From: Ulota crispa
Taxonomy: Eukaryota > Streptophyta > Bryopsida > Orthotrichales > Orthotrichaceae
DNA length: 64,000 nt
Assembly: GCA_963920765.1 (NCBI GenBank)
Contig: OY987243.1
Coordinates: 13,020,001-13,084,000, forward strand
Reading direction: 5' to 3'
Under the pieces are notes generated by a model that was not told the DNA's origin, did no database searches, and saw nothing but the letters and a program-made list of their open reading frames with translations. The position numbers and the translations under genes are program-made. Below are positions 1-11,090 of this stretch, piece after piece. Position 1 is the first letter of the stretch. Each line of letters starts with the position of its first letter.

Positions 1-125
1 TAAAGTATCATGTAAAACCATGAATTTCTTACAAAACCATTTACCAAAAATGGAGGTTTGATTTTTTGGAATTGAAATTTGGTGTACTTGCTTTATATTG
101 CATAAGGATGCAATGATAAATTTTC
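1..125 (+). repeat. Partial copy of the long-hairpin (pogo-like) repeat
   Basis: This segment resembles the right arm of the hairpin element at 48,138-49,003 (about 48,790-48,900). Shared pieces are ATCATGAATTT, a TTTGATTTTTTGGAAT block and a TTGCATAAGGAT-like stretch, in the same order. The copy is cut by the window edge, so its left part cannot be seen. No coding potential. Confidence 0.5.
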
Positions 126-147
126 CTACCAAAATGAACCAAGTATA

Positions 148-897
148 AGGTAGCCACACCCATAATCGTCACTATACCCAGGGGAAGGGTCTGGTTGGAG
201 TATCACTTTTTGGACTCACTAATTAGGTTATTTTTGTTTAAAACCTCCAAAATTTGTCTAATTTGTTCATTTTGATCAAGTAAAGAGATCCTAAAATGAG
301 AAAAAATAAATCGTGCACCTCACTGGAATCAAGATTTATATGTCTAAAGAATTTTTATTAAATTTATTAAACTTTTTGGATCCATTCATAGGTGCCAAAA
401 AAAATCCTGAATTTTGGGATTTGCTGGCATTATAGCGCACAATTTACTAAAATTTTATTGATAAAATAACTTATTTTGTACTCTACACAATTAATTGTAG
501 GTCATATTCAAAAATAATATTAAATAAAATTGTTTGATATTCCAAATGCTCAATTTTGGGATTCTAGGTAAGAGTGACAAAACTTATTTTTTCAACTAAA
601 AAATCAAATAAAATTACTTAAAAATCTTTGGCTATAATCAAACTTTTTTTCTTGATACGTTATAAGTGTAGAAAACTAAAACCACATTTGGTGAAATCTT
701 ACTTTGTTCTAATTAAAAATTGGATGTGTTTGACACACCAACACATAGTAAAATTGTAAGTTGGATAGCTTTTTTGGGTACCCCAACCAGACACTTTCCC
801 TTTTCTGTTGCTAATAGGATCCTATAATTTGCTAGATGTTTATTATTAATCATCATGTACAAAACCCTTAGTTTGACGGTTATGGGTGTGACTACCT
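148..897. mobile_element. AGGTAG-end MITE, copy 1, carrying a nested insertion
   Basis: The ends are AGGTAGCCACACCCATAA and its inverse TTATGGGTGTGACTACCT, and TA lies directly outside both (146-147, 898-899). The right 100 bp is closely similar to the right end of the 316 bp copy at 2,927-3,242. The extra length comes from another inverted-repeat element at about 182-800. A TA duplication with short inverted ends fits Tc1/mariner-type MITEs; the superfamily is inferred and no transposase is present. Confidence 0.7.
182..800. mobile_element. Inverted-repeat element nested in the AGGTAG MITE
   Basis: The left end GGGAAGGGTCTGGTTGG pairs with the right end CCAACCAGACACTTTCCC. Sequence matching the 316 bp relative at 2,927-3,242 resumes immediately outside, so this piece was inserted after the host MITE. 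I find no clear target duplication and no ORF. The superfamily is undetermined. Confidence 0.55.
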
Positions 898-1119
898 TAG
901 TCCATATTTTAATAAAAAATCAAATTGGCTCAAATTGGCAATTCATAAAGAGCCAGTACCCAAATGTACTTTGAGACACCCAAGCTGGTGAAGGGTTTGT
1001 CTAATTTGCTAGTGCTAAAACTTGATGTTTCAAAACGGCCAATGTCGTCACTGCAAGAGCCAGTCGGTTTCTACTATTTTGTAGAGTTTCATGGCAAACA
1101 CCTCCATTACCAGCTTACC

Positions 1120-1772
1120 TTAACTCCGAAATGCCCAAGGCACCATATTATGGTGTTGACAATATTTTGAACTTCTATAAAACCTTAGTAAGTTGTTATT
1201 TTTAGTATATATATATATTTTTGTTCTTTCTAATATCAAGTTTTAGCATCAGAAAATTGATTTTGTAAATGATTGATTGTGATTTTTCTATTCAAGATTT
1301 TGTGCAAGGGTGTCCATTGCAATCTTGATTTTTTTAGTGTTGAGAGCTCTTGGAAATGAGCCTCAAATACACTAGACCTTGAAGAAAAATTCACACTAGA
1401 AATTCATTTTAAAAATTTGTAAAAGAAATTTTGAAAAGCCTTAAATTGATTGGAGTTATGTATGTTATGTCCTTTAACCCTATGTTTTTCTTGTGACCAT
1501 TTTTTGAGATTTGACACGTGAAAAGAGGATTGAAAGACTTCAAGTCATTTTCACAATTTGAACATCTTCTTGATCAAACATTATAATCTTTCAATCTGTA
1601 AATGATATTATTGTGTTTTCTTTTCCTATGTGATCTCTAACATATCTAGTTTGATGTTGTACGGTTACAATTTTAAAAAATAATAATAAATTATATCAAT
1701 CTTCAAGCTTTTTGTTCAACATAGAACAAATTCCTAGAAGCTCAAAAAGTGCCTTGGGCATTTAGGGGTTAA
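1120..1772. mobile_element. TTAA-flanked (piggyBac-like) element, 653 bp class
   Basis: It starts TTAA-CTCCGAAATGCCCAAGG and ends with the inverse of CCCCTAAATGCCCAAGG followed by TTAA, an inverted repeat of about 20 bp with two mismatches. TTAA at both outer borders plus a pyrimidine-C start is the piggyBac-superfamily pattern. There is no transposase ORF, so it is non-autonomous. A related left half occurs at 3,690-4,080. Confidence 0.75.
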
Positions 1773-1917
1773 TGGGGGGTTCAATTGTGGTAGAGACTTT
1801 GCCAAAAATCCAAACTTGGACACTTGTTGCACAATCACCATATATAAAACTAAATATATTTCTCACCAATTTTTTTTTTTTTTTTTTTTTTAAGTAAAGA
1901 AGAGGAGACAAAATGTA

Positions 1918-2846
1918 TTAACCCCTAAAGGACCAAGTGTTTATTCAACAAACACTTGAGAACTTGGGTAAGGTCATGTGAAGTCAAATTTTATTGGATG
2001 TTTTTAAAATTATTACACAAGTTGTACATGTATCCTCCAAGTGGAAATGTACTTTTTTCCCAATCGGATGCCATATTCAAAAGCTATGCTGCCCAAAAGA
2101 ATTTTGGCATCTTTGGAGAATCTTATGCTATAACTCCCATCAACTTTTGAAATTTGGCATGTATGTAACTAATAAAATGTAGTCTACAATTGTCAAAAAA
2201 ATTGAGCTTTAAAATCACATTCTAAGAGTCAAACTTTGTTAACCATGTCCGGGCAATTTTAGTGAAAAATATTTTCTTCTAACTGTAGGCCTTTTATCCT
2301 GCAATCTGTAAATTCAAAGTTCTTAAATTTCTTTTTGCATATTCCAAATGTTTGTCTGTAACTTTCATTGTTTAGATTTCAAGTAAAAGGCTTCCTCATT
2401 GCACACAAAATCATGAAAATATGACTAGTGTATTGCCAATTCACTTAACCTCCTTGCACTGCAAGGTGATTTAGAATAAGCTAGATTCTACATTTGCTTT
2501 TGAAATTTTTCATGAGTGAACCTAACATCATATACTTACAAATAATCAAAAACCTCATTTTTGTATAGAGCAAAAACTTTACTCCAAGAGGGCTCAAAGT
2601 TGCTGACCTTATTTTGCAGGATTGAAAAAATAGTTGCTTTTCTCACTTCAAACATTACAATCTTACAATCCACAAAGTCAAATGGGCTGGATTTTTTTTT
2701 GCACACTTTGATTTATTTATTAAACACACTTTCTTATGGTTGAAATTCAGAAAAGTAGTTTTTATTTTCACTTTTGGGCACTACACTAAAAGTTGGCATA
2801 TTTTGAGATTTTTCTTAAAAAACACCCTCGGTCCTTTAGGGGTTGA
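1918..2846. mobile_element. TTAA-flanked (piggyBac-like) element, about 930 bp class, copy A
   Basis: The left end is TTAA-CCCCTAAAGGACC. The right end is GGTCCTTTAGGGG-TTGA, a perfect 13 bp inverted repeat in which one TTAA has mutated to TTGA. It aligns along its whole length with the element at 18,455-19,403 (for example a shared TTTTATTGGATGTT block, a TGCCCAAAAGAA block and a CTCCTTGCA block). It has only short accidental frames and no transposase. Its job, if any, would be as a substrate for an enzyme encoded elsewhere. Confidence 0.8.
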
Positions 2847-2926
2847 TATTTGAAATGTAGACTATTGTTTCATCATGCTCGCAAACTTTGTCAAGAGCAA
2901 TGTTTCACCTTCAACTCCAAATAGTA

Positions 2927-3242
2927 AGGTATGTACACCCATAAGCGCAAGTGTCCCCATAACTGTCACCTCTAAAAATCTTGGAAACTCTATGGAAGTG
3001 GATAGATGTAATGACAAGGATGTACAACATGTGAACATGAAATCTTGAAAGTGATTATGGGTGCAATGGCAGTTTGCTCTTTAAAAATTCACAACTTATT
3101 CTCATAGTATCCAAATAATACATTCAAAAATGCAAACTCATTATTTTTTTTGTTCCTAATAGGATCCTATAATTTGCTAGCTGTTTATTGATACTCATCA
3201 TGTTCAAAACCCTTAGTTTGCCGCTTATGGGTGTACATACCT
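2927..3242. mobile_element. AGGTAG-end MITE, copy 2 (316 bp)
   Basis: The ends are AGGTATGTACACCCATAAGC and the inverse GCTTATGGGTGTACATACCT, a 20 bp near-perfect inverted repeat. TA lies outside the left end; the right flank has changed to GA. An inverted-orientation relative of 314 bp lies at 58,380-58,693 (shared TAGGATCCTAT, ATTCACAACTTATTCTCATA and ACATGTGAACATGAAATCTT). Confidence 0.75.
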
Positions 3243-3689
3243 GATGCCATGTTCGTCAACTTTTCTTGACTTTGGATCACTTATCAAAACTTGAAGTGCC
3301 TTCATTTTGGCAAGCCTCTTGCGAATTCAAAATAGATTGGTGGTCAATTTGTGGTGGACTTGTTCTGACTTTGAGAGCTTTTCGACCTTGATTTGAACAT
3401 GTTTTCCATTTATTTTTCACTATTACTTTTGCTTGCTTGATAGATATTAGGTTTTCTACATTTTGTTTCCGTTTTCTCAACTTTTAGAATATAAAGTTGG
3501 TTTTAAATTTGGTGGAAAACTAAATGTGCATGAAGAGTCTAAATAAAGAGTGGTTTTTTCCGAAAATGTCCTTGTTGATTTTAATTTGTAATTTGTAGGA
3601 TTCAAATTGCATAGTTTTCTCAACCGCTCTAGATTTAAGATTGTATAGTACTATAGTAGCCATGGATTGATACTTCTTATTAGTAGATC
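3243..3689. other. Unassigned AT-rich stretch
   Basis: There is no recognisable gene. A 67-codon minus-strand frame (3,277-3,480) is lysine-rich, has no family signature and sits in ordinary AT-rich sequence, so I treat it as chance. I see no clear inverted ends here. Confidence 0.5.
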
Positions 3690-4080
3690 TTAACGTCTAA
3701 ATGCCTGAGACACCCAATTTGGGTGCCAATAACACTTTGAAGTTCAATAAACCTAACTAAGTTTTTATTTTTTATACTAAATATTTTTGAACTATTATTT
3801 TTTATACTTTGTATTTTTGAACTATTATTTTTGAAGTCTGGGTTTGGGTTTAGCATCAAAATCTGATTTTGAAGATGATTGATTATAATTTTCTATTCAA
3901 CATTTTGTGCAAGGGTCTTTTATTTTTGTTGCATTGAGAGCTCTTGGAAATGAGTCTTAAATGTACTAGATCTTGGAAAAAATTTACACTAGAAATTCAT
4001 TTACAAAAATTATAGAAGGGATTTTGAAAAGCCTTACAGCATTAGTGATATGTATGTTATGTCCTTTAACCTTATATTTT
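3690..4080 (+). mobile_element. Left-half copy of the 653 bp TTAA element
   Basis: It begins TTAA-CGTCTAAATGCCTGAG, like the element at 1,120-1,772, and follows it through GAGAGCTCTTGGAAATGAG, ACACTAGAAATTCATTT and TATGTATGTTATGTCC. The match stops where a fold-back element begins (4,084). No matching right end follows, so this copy looks truncated by, or rearranged with, that insertion. Confidence 0.6.
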
Positions 4081-4083
4081 TTT

Positions 4084-4357
4084 GGGAAAATTGAATATCC
4101 CTGAAGTTTGCAATATTTTCATAGATACCCCTGCTTTTTCAAAAATATCACAAATGCCTTGGACCAAAAAAATTAGGTGTTTTTTTTGTTGGGCATGCCA
4201 CTTCCCTTCTTCCTTTGTGCGCATGCATGGCAAGAAAAAAGTAGTGTGTGCACAAAGGGAGAAGGAAGTGACATGTATAACAAAACAAATGCCTAATTTT
4301 TTTGGTCCAAGGGTATTTGTGATATTTTTGAAAAAGTAGGGGTGTCTTAAATATTGC
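4084..4357. mobile_element. Fold-back MITE with GGGAAAATT end, copy 1
   Basis: The arms (AAGTTTGCAATATTTTCATA, TTTTTCAAAAATATCAC and TTGGACCAAAAAAATTAGG) pair with inverse sequence to about 4,350. This makes a hairpin of nearly the whole element. The right outer end is decayed, so that border is approximate. Relatives lie at 13,884-14,192 and 58,723-59,032; the latter has T-rich 8-9 bp flanking duplications of Mutator type. Overlapping frames on both strands only reflect the palindrome. Confidence 0.65.
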
Positions 4358-4740
4358 ATTTAGGTTGCTCCACACTAATTTCTTGACATTTTACACTATA
4401 TAAATACTTATTGATACACCAATTTTTGTCAATAATTATTTCAATTTGTTTTTTAAAGGCTTGGCAACAATAACAAAGTTGTGGAAAAACAAACTAGTGG
4501 TTTCCCAGTTGAAAATCATGTGAAATCCTAGTATCTAGAGAGTTGCATACGTCTCCAAGTGGCCAAGCGATGAGTTATGAGGTAACTTTTTAGGATAAGA
4601 TAACGTAATTGTCAAAGTAACCTAAATGTAGTATTGAGTGCAAGAGAGATTTTGATTTTCAAGTTTTGTCTTTTATTAATCAGTGTTAGTGATAGTAATA
4701 GAGAAGCTAACCTCAAATTTGGCTCAAGACTCAAAATTTA

Positions 4741-4996
4741 GGACGTAGCTATTTTGTGAGAGTAAAAGGATGAGCCATGAGCAGTGAGCCAAAGATTCTA
4801 TGAGAGGGAACCAATTTTGAGCCCAAAATCCATGGAAAAATTAAAAGAAGGGCAATTTTTTTAAGAGATAAAAACTTAAAATGCAAAATTATAGGTCCTA
4901 CATACAAGACTATAAGTGAAACGTAATATTTTGAGAAAGTAATCTAGGCTCATGTCTCATGGCTCATGAATCCCTCCTCACAAAATAGCATTCCCC
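4741..4996. mobile_element. Short inverted-repeat element (GCTATTTTGTGAG ends)
   Basis: The left arm GGACGTAGCTATTTTGTGAG and a nearby ATGAGCCATGAGCAGTGAGC pair with the inverse right arm ending CTCACAAAATAGCATTCCCC. The element is 256 bp, AT-rich inside and has no ORF. It ends 9 bp before the TTAA element at 5,005. I cannot assign the superfamily because no flanking duplication is evident. Confidence 0.55.
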
Positions 4997-5004
4997 GAAT
5001 TGCA

Positions 5005-5797
5005 TTAACCCCTAAGTGCCCCAGCGCCCCATATATTGCCTCCTTCTATTTTCAATCCTTGTTTTGAGGGACTAGATCTAACTTTTTGGTCTTACTTTTA
5101 CACTACAATTATGAAGGCATTCAAGTTGTCCATGCCAATGGAGTAATGGCAAGGAAAGCCAAATGTTGTACAAGTGCTACAAGAGATTTGATTGGGTGAA
5201 ATCATCATATGGGGAGTGGTGGCACCGTATAGGGTGTGCTAGCAAGTAGCGTTTTATAGGCTACAACTGGTCAGTATCCCTTTCAAGCTTCCTTGTCTGT
5301 ACTTTGTGGTGGCGAGAAAGTTGTTGGCAGGGGTTCAAGCATGTTCTAGACCCTTATTATGGCAATCGTCACCAACTAAGCTGGTCATTGTTTTTTGTGC
5401 AATAGCCATTTGAAACCCTATAACTTTGACATAAAAAGAAGCACAATCTTCAATAATTTACAAGTGTGTGCATTCACATCTAAACTTGCTACTCATAAAA
5501 TTTGAGATGAATCCAAAGCTTATAGAATTTTGTAAAAATCATTAAATAGCATGTACCTACCAAAAAATGAGGTTTTGTCATCACATGTTATTTGATCAAA
5601 TGTTATAATCTCCCATCTCCCATCTCCTGCGGTGAATTGTTCCCAAAATTTACAAACCATTTTCTAAGTAGGTGCTCCACTACTTTCAATGGTCAGTTTT
5701 TGTGGATCATCTGATTGACCGAGGTATAATGCATCAAAGTGGTCGGTCTCCAAAAACCCTAATTTTTGTGAAAATGGCATGGGCACTCAGGGGTTAA
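5005..5797. mobile_element. TTAA-flanked (piggyBac-like) element, about 780 bp class, copy C
   Basis: TTAA-CCCCTAAGTGCCC at the left pairs with GGGCACTCAGGGG-TTAA at the right (12 of 13 bp). It is homologous from end to end with 15,988-16,777 (same orientation) and 37,953-38,712 (opposite orientation). Shared blocks include TGGAGTAATGGCAAGGAAAG, ACAAGTGTGTGCATTCACAT and ATAATCTCCCATCTCCCAT. No transposase ORF. Confidence 0.8.
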
Positions 5798-6744
5798 TAC
5801 ATGTTGTGTCCAAAATACAACAAGGAACTTTGAGTTGGTTTCTACTTGTAGAAAGTTTGTTGATATGGGAAATTTAAGCTTCTACTCCTAACATGTATTG
5901 TGCAATTGTCCCTTAAAAAAACTACTAAAGTATTTGTATCTATGTGTGTGCTACATAAAAGGGCCAAGGCCCCTCATATATAATTACTTGTTAACAGCTA
6001 GAATCTTGCACAATGTGTTATTTTCTTAGGAACATGAACTCTCTTGTAATGAAAATACATAGTTTCAATAAACACTAAAAAGAAATTCCTTAACACTTTT
6101 AAAATAATTGGTAGCTTTTTCATAAAAGATATTACGACTTTTTGAAGAATGAGGTAATGTCACATACATTCATGAGTTTTTTTGGCGCTAATTCTAATTA
6201 TTCAAGTTCAGCGTATCAGTTTACCGGTATTCTCCATGATTTATGATTTAAATGAAACACACAAAAGGTCAAAACGTTTATGCATGTTATTTAATTCTCT
6301 TTTTGTATCTTTACTAAGCTCTGAGGACCAATACTTCTCAACCAAATTTTTAATAGAAGAAGTTATTGCATTGCACTTATTTGCCATTTTCTATCAATGA
6401 ATTGAGCAAAAAAAAAAATCAACTAGAATCATGTAACTTAATTACATATCAAACAAATCAATATAGAAGGAAAAAGGTATACATGCCATTCTGCCAAAAC
6501 TGAAAGGGATACACGTGTTGCTATATTAGTGGTTCAAAAATGGGATTAGTGTTTGGGATCCACCAACGTCATACTTGTATTTGTGTGAAACTAATTTGAC
6601 CCACTAACAATAAGGGACATTTGAAATCTGTTATTTTTTATTCTTACCCAAGCCGGGTGGTTAGCCCCTAGTTGTTTTTTTTTAATCTCCTGAGTAGGGT
6701 GGTTAGACTTTTTTAGGGAATAGTCACATTGCAATAGCTCCATC
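5798..6744. other. Unassigned AT-rich stretch
   Basis: I see no gene or clean inverted ends. A 72-codon plus-strand frame (6,182-6,400) is hydrophobic and leucine-rich, does not start at ATG in a convincing context and matches no family I know. A TGGTTAG-containing motif recurs at about 6,655 and 6,700. Confidence 0.45.
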
Positions 6745-6982
6745 TTAACCCCTAAGCGCCGGGTTGACATTATACTGTCGATGGGCCCACAAACTTTATC
6801 TCACTTTTTCTCTCAATCTGTATGGTGAAACCAATCATGGTTGGTCCCCATTAGCAAAGAAGGTAGTCTTTTTTCAAATCATGCAATCACTTTTTCTAGA
6901 TGTAATTTTCCAAGTTGTGGTGACCATTAAACCCCCCATTTTGTCCTAAATCCTAAAATAACTTTGGACGCTCAGGGGTTAA
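6745..6982. mobile_element. TTAA-flanked (piggyBac-like) mini-element, 238 bp
   Basis: TTAA-CCCCTAAGCGCC at the left pairs with GGACGCTCAGGGG-TTAA at the right. Both TTAA borders are intact. The interior is unrelated to the 780 and 930 bp classes as far as I can see. This is the classic structure of an internally deleted TTAA transposon. Confidence 0.75.
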
Positions 6983-7684
6983 GAGAAGTTGAACTTCAAT
7001 AAAAGTCACTATAGTCAATAAACAAGACCGTAAAAATTTAGCAAGAACACAACAAGGCACTATTGTTGCAATAAAGCCTCACTAAAAAACTAAAAACATG
7101 GAAACCTTTAGTTCACAAGAGAAAATGATGTTCTAATGGGATATTATGGCATGATGACATCCTGTTAAGTTGTTTATACTCAAAGTCAGGTGAAAGCAAA
7201 GTTTTTTTTGGGGGCAATTTGAGGCCCAATTGCTTCAAGAAAAAGGAGGGGGGGTGAGCTTCAAGCCTATACAAAGAAAGGAGGAAAAATATCAAAAAAT
7301 GCCAAATTGCATCAATGAAAATTGCATTGCAACCTAGGTTTTCATAAAACTTTTATTAAATTGAAAACTGATGCCATCATTTCAAAATTATTTAGGTATT
7401 GTCTAATCCAATTCCATGCAATAATTAAGTAATGCCAATAGTTCTTTGGAAATTTTCAAAAAAATCCAATGATTTTTTTTGCCCACAAGCTACAAACCAT
7501 TTTCCACATAGCCATTGGTCAAAATTCAAAAAAGCAAAAAAAAGACCCTTCTTGAAAGGGATCAAATGTGAAGCTTCTAAAGGGTGTATTTAAATTTAAC
7601 TGTCATTTGACTAATTACATGGATCCATTTTACCAACATTCTAGTGGCATTGTAGTTGCTATGAATAAAAAAAAACTTCAAGTG
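6983..7684. other. Unassigned AT-rich stretch
   Basis: It contains homopolymer runs (T8 and G7 near 7,200-7,260) and scattered A-runs. No gene, RNA or inverted-repeat element is recognisable. Confidence 0.45.
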
Positions 7685-7789
7685 TTAACCCTTAGAGGAC
7701 CACAAGGACAAAAATTGTCCCCGCTCATAAACAAGGGGCTGTGTACCCACGGTGACCCCCCCCCCCCCCCCGAAGCGCTTAAAGGTTAA
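7685..7789. mobile_element. Very short TTAA-flanked element containing a poly-C run
   Basis: TTAA-CCCTTAGAGGACC and GAAGCGCTTAAAGG-TTAA bound only 105 bp. The ends match the TTAA family consensus loosely. A run of about 16 C (about 7,756-7,771) lies just inside the right end. The element is likely a deletion derivative; the C-run may have expanded or may be an assembly-sensitive tract. Confidence 0.55.
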
Positions 7790-7844
7790 GGATGAAAAAC
7801 AAAAAGGTGAACTAGTGTGTTTGAAGTATGAAGGATCAAACTTC

Positions 7845-8769
7845 TAAACCCTTTAAAGACCACACACATTTTCACTAAATCCACTAAAAACATGGACAAT
7901 AAATTTAGATGTGTAGTTGAATCAAATGTGGACCCAATTTGAATGATCCAACCGTATGAATGGAAAGAACACCTTGTTTATTGTAAAGTCTCAAAATTTC
8001 AACCAAATTTATTGTTGGAGGTAAAATATTTTAATGATTGAATGAGCGGTCATTCAAAAATCTCAATTTTTTCATGCTTGTGTGGTTATGAATGTTAACA
8101 ATTCATGCAAGTTGTGCTTGAGGCAAGCCTTATATTTTTAGAAAGCATGGTTTTTCACCTTTTTAACAAGGCTAGTGTCACACAATATGGATAAAAATAG
8201 CAGTCACAAGGTGTAGCTAAGTAGACAAAAGGGTCAACAAGTCCACTTTATTTGCTACCCTAAAATGGTTCTACAAGAAATTTGATAATTGCCATGGAAA
8301 ATCCGATTGGTGAAAACTATCAAGAATTGGCCTTAAATGTAGGATGACAAATTTTAATTCTGAAATGACAACACCATTTCAATAGATTTTCAAATATTGC
8401 AATTGTATTGTTACCTTATAGCAAAACAATGAAAGCACATTTCTAAGACAATTTACTTTTTTTAGGACCCCACAATTGAAATGTGGCATTCTTATTGGAT
8501 GTTTGATGTATTGTGTTGTTGCTTTTATCCATCTTTGACCAGATATGAATTAGTATTTTGAAGCCTTGATATATAAATATCATTGTTTATCAACTTGCAT
8601 ACCCAATTTCATTGGTGTTTCTTTAGTTGAATGCAAAGTTTTTGTACGTACATGAGTTCTTCAAGACCAATTTCCAATTTGTTGAGCAATTTTACTCTAT
8701 AGGCCAACAACCACTCTAACAACCACTCAGTGCGACCAAAATATGATTGCCTGGACATCAAAGGGTTAA
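7845..8769. mobile_element. TTAA-type (piggyBac-like) element, about 925 bp, copy H
   Basis: The right end ...TGGACATCAAAGGG-TTAA pairs with the left end CCCTTTAAAGACCACA, whose flanking TTAA has decayed to TAAA. The 925 bp length equals the class of copies A, B and I. I did not find close internal similarity to copy A, so it may be a separate subfamily. No ORF of note. Confidence 0.6.
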
Positions 8770-8825
8770 GCAAACTTCAGTTTGATGCATAAGATAAGCA
8801 TGCATATCATTATGATCGATGAAAT

Positions 8826-8934
8826 GCCATATCCATTAAATTGGGAATTTTGTAACATTTTGGATTTAAGGTGACCACCTTAAACCAAAGGTGAAGTACT
8901 TGGGAATCTGGTTTTCCAATTTAATGAATATGGC
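8826..8934. mobile_element. Short palindromic MITE (CCATTAAATTGGGA end)
   Basis: GCCATATCCATTAAATTGGG pairs with the inverse CCAATTTAATGAATATGGC. Its middle holds a second dyad (AAGGTGACCACCTT). It belongs with 19,431-19,569, 21,109-21,407 and 34,334-34,585, which share a TTCATTAAATTGGGA core. Confidence 0.65.
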
Positions 8935-9614
8935 GTTATGACCTATTAAAAGGTGTGACTTGTCTTGTGACATGAGAAAATTGGCGAAAGCATAATGATA
9001 GTGACTCATAATCAGTATCTGGGGACATTTTTTTTAAAACTAGGTACATTTCCTAATCTTATCTGGTGCACTTGGTTTTTTGTTTTTCTAATTGGTCATG
9101 GCCTAGGCATGTATTTTTTGGTCTGCCAATAACCTTTGTTTTTTTTTTTTTGCACTCGGTTGATTTCCTAAGATTAGAAAAATAGTTCAGTTGACATTTG
9201 AATTTCAATGTATTATATCCGATTTTTTTTCTTACAAATGCTACAGACAAATCAATCTTTTGCTTACCATGTGCATGGCATAGCAAAGCAAGACAATGAT
9301 CAAGACATCATAAACCTGTCAAGTTACCCCAACCAATGCAAACTTTTTTATACCTTAAAAGGATTTATTGTTGACTTTTGTTACTTAAACATCTTGGGCT
9401 TGAAATGAACCATGTCAAATCCTACCATCTTGGGACTAAAGATTTAGTCTTCAAAAGATGTCTAAACTATGAATTGGAAGTCCACAAATTTTTTGGAGAC
9501 TAGTTAGTAGTTAGTACATTAACATTAGTTAGTAGCTAGTACATCAAAAATTATTTAGTAGATCCACCGTTTATCCCATTAACCATCAAGTGTGCCGTTT
9601 ATCTCATTAACCAT
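8935..9614. other. Unassigned AT-rich stretch with small local repeats
   Basis: A TTAGTTAGTAGYTAGTACAT motif is repeated at about 9,500-9,545, and a CCGTTTATCYCATTAACCATC motif follows at about 9,568 and 9,595. No gene is evident. Confidence 0.45.
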
Positions 9615-9722
9615 CACATAGTCACCCTCACCTACTCACACCCACTCACCTTCTCATTTACTCACCCACTCACTTACTCACCCACTCACATACACCTACT
9701 CACCCACATGGCCACCTCACCT
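9615..9722 (+). repeat. Degenerate CACTCACC minisatellite
   Basis: About 13 imperfect copies of an 8 bp unit (CACTCACC, CTACTCAC and variants) are strung together. The tract is C+A on the plus strand with almost no G. No coding function; a simple repeat. Confidence 0.8.
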
Positions 9723-10903
9723 ATGTTTCTTGTTTTTAAAAAAATTGAACTTTTAGCACCCTGTAATTGCTTGTGAAATAAAAAAAGCATTTGGTTTTTG
9801 TTTAGAAGGTTGGAAAATTTCCTTATCATGGAAAAGTTCATAGGTTGATTTTCCATAGTTTCAAATTTCATTTGGCCCACTTCCTCATCTACAAGTGCAC
9901 ATTTGGCTAAATTTCCTAAAAATGAAATTGTAACTCAACTGATTTCCTAAAGCCATGTTTTTATGGTTGGAAGCAAATTTGCCAATTTTTTTTTTTTTGA
10001 CAATCCTCAAAAAAAGTCGGCTGACTTATAACTAAAACTCGGTTCTCCCCGGACACTGCTCATAATCTATTGCAATATGATGCTATTTATTTTAATAAAA
10101 GGATGCAACATGGTACAAAATGCAATAAAACTGCATAAAAGATAATTTGATATGACATCATTAAAAGCAATATGCAGAAAATAGCAAACTGCCACCCTAT
10201 AAGACATCTAAATACAACAACACCCATATTAGAGATATATGTTTATTCTTAGTTTTCATGTTGTATTTTTGATACCTCCTATAGGTCAGTATAGTTCATA
10301 TAGTTTGAAGAAGTACCTGAATTTTTAACATGCAATTTCAACGTTTTGCATCTAGTTTTTCAATACTTTATAAAAATGCCAATTGGAGTGAATTTCTAGA
10401 AAAATGGATGAGTTTAATTTTTGTTCTTGTTTATGTTATTGTTCTTGATGACACACTTGATTAATTTTGGACTTTTTGAGATCCAAAAATAATGATCCAT
10501 ATCCAAAAAATGGAAGTTCCATGAAAGACATCAAAAAGTCTGTGAAGTTATGTACCTCAACATCTCAAAACCCCTGTCTATTATCAAAAGTTGTGAATAT
10601 TCCAAGTTTAGTTAAATGTGACATACTTGTCTTTTGCAAAGAAGTGTGATAGATTGATTCGAGAGGATAGTGGAGGGAGGGGATTTAGGCTATTTTCATT
10701 TTAATTGTAATATTCTTTCAAAAGTGCTTTGATGCAGTTGCTAATGCCACAAAACTGATTTGTCCTAGAGATTTAAAACCAACCCATTTGTACATATGTT
10801 TTACAAAAAAATACTGTTAATAAGGAGAAATCACAATTGAAAACAATTCACAATCTAGCTCAATTTTAAGCTTGCATCATACCGTATGTTTAAAAAGCAG
10901 GCA
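9723..10903. other. Unassigned AT-rich stretch
   Basis: No recognisable gene. A short more GC-rich patch (AAAACTCGGTTCTCCCCGG, about 10,035-10,055) stands out but leads nowhere. The small frames at 9,686-9,880 and 10,467-10,649 look like chance. Confidence 0.45.
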
Positions 10904-11090
10904 TTAACCATTAGGACCAAACAACGTTTTTTTTTTGGAAATATAGCTATGTTACGCAAGTGAGTACTTATAAAATAATTAGTATATATGCACACGCTTT
11001 GCGTGAGTGGAACATGTATGGGTAATGCAACATTCAATTTAAAAATATATATACAATCTTTGATGCACCATCATTTTGGTCCTTTTTTAA
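10904..11090. mobile_element. Possible degraded TTAA element
   Basis: TTAA-CCATTAGGACCAAA at the left and TTTGGTCCTTTT-TTAA at the right are compatible with the family ends (GGACCAA shared and inverted). Both termini have lost part of the CCCCTAAAG block, so this is a weak call. Confidence 0.35.
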
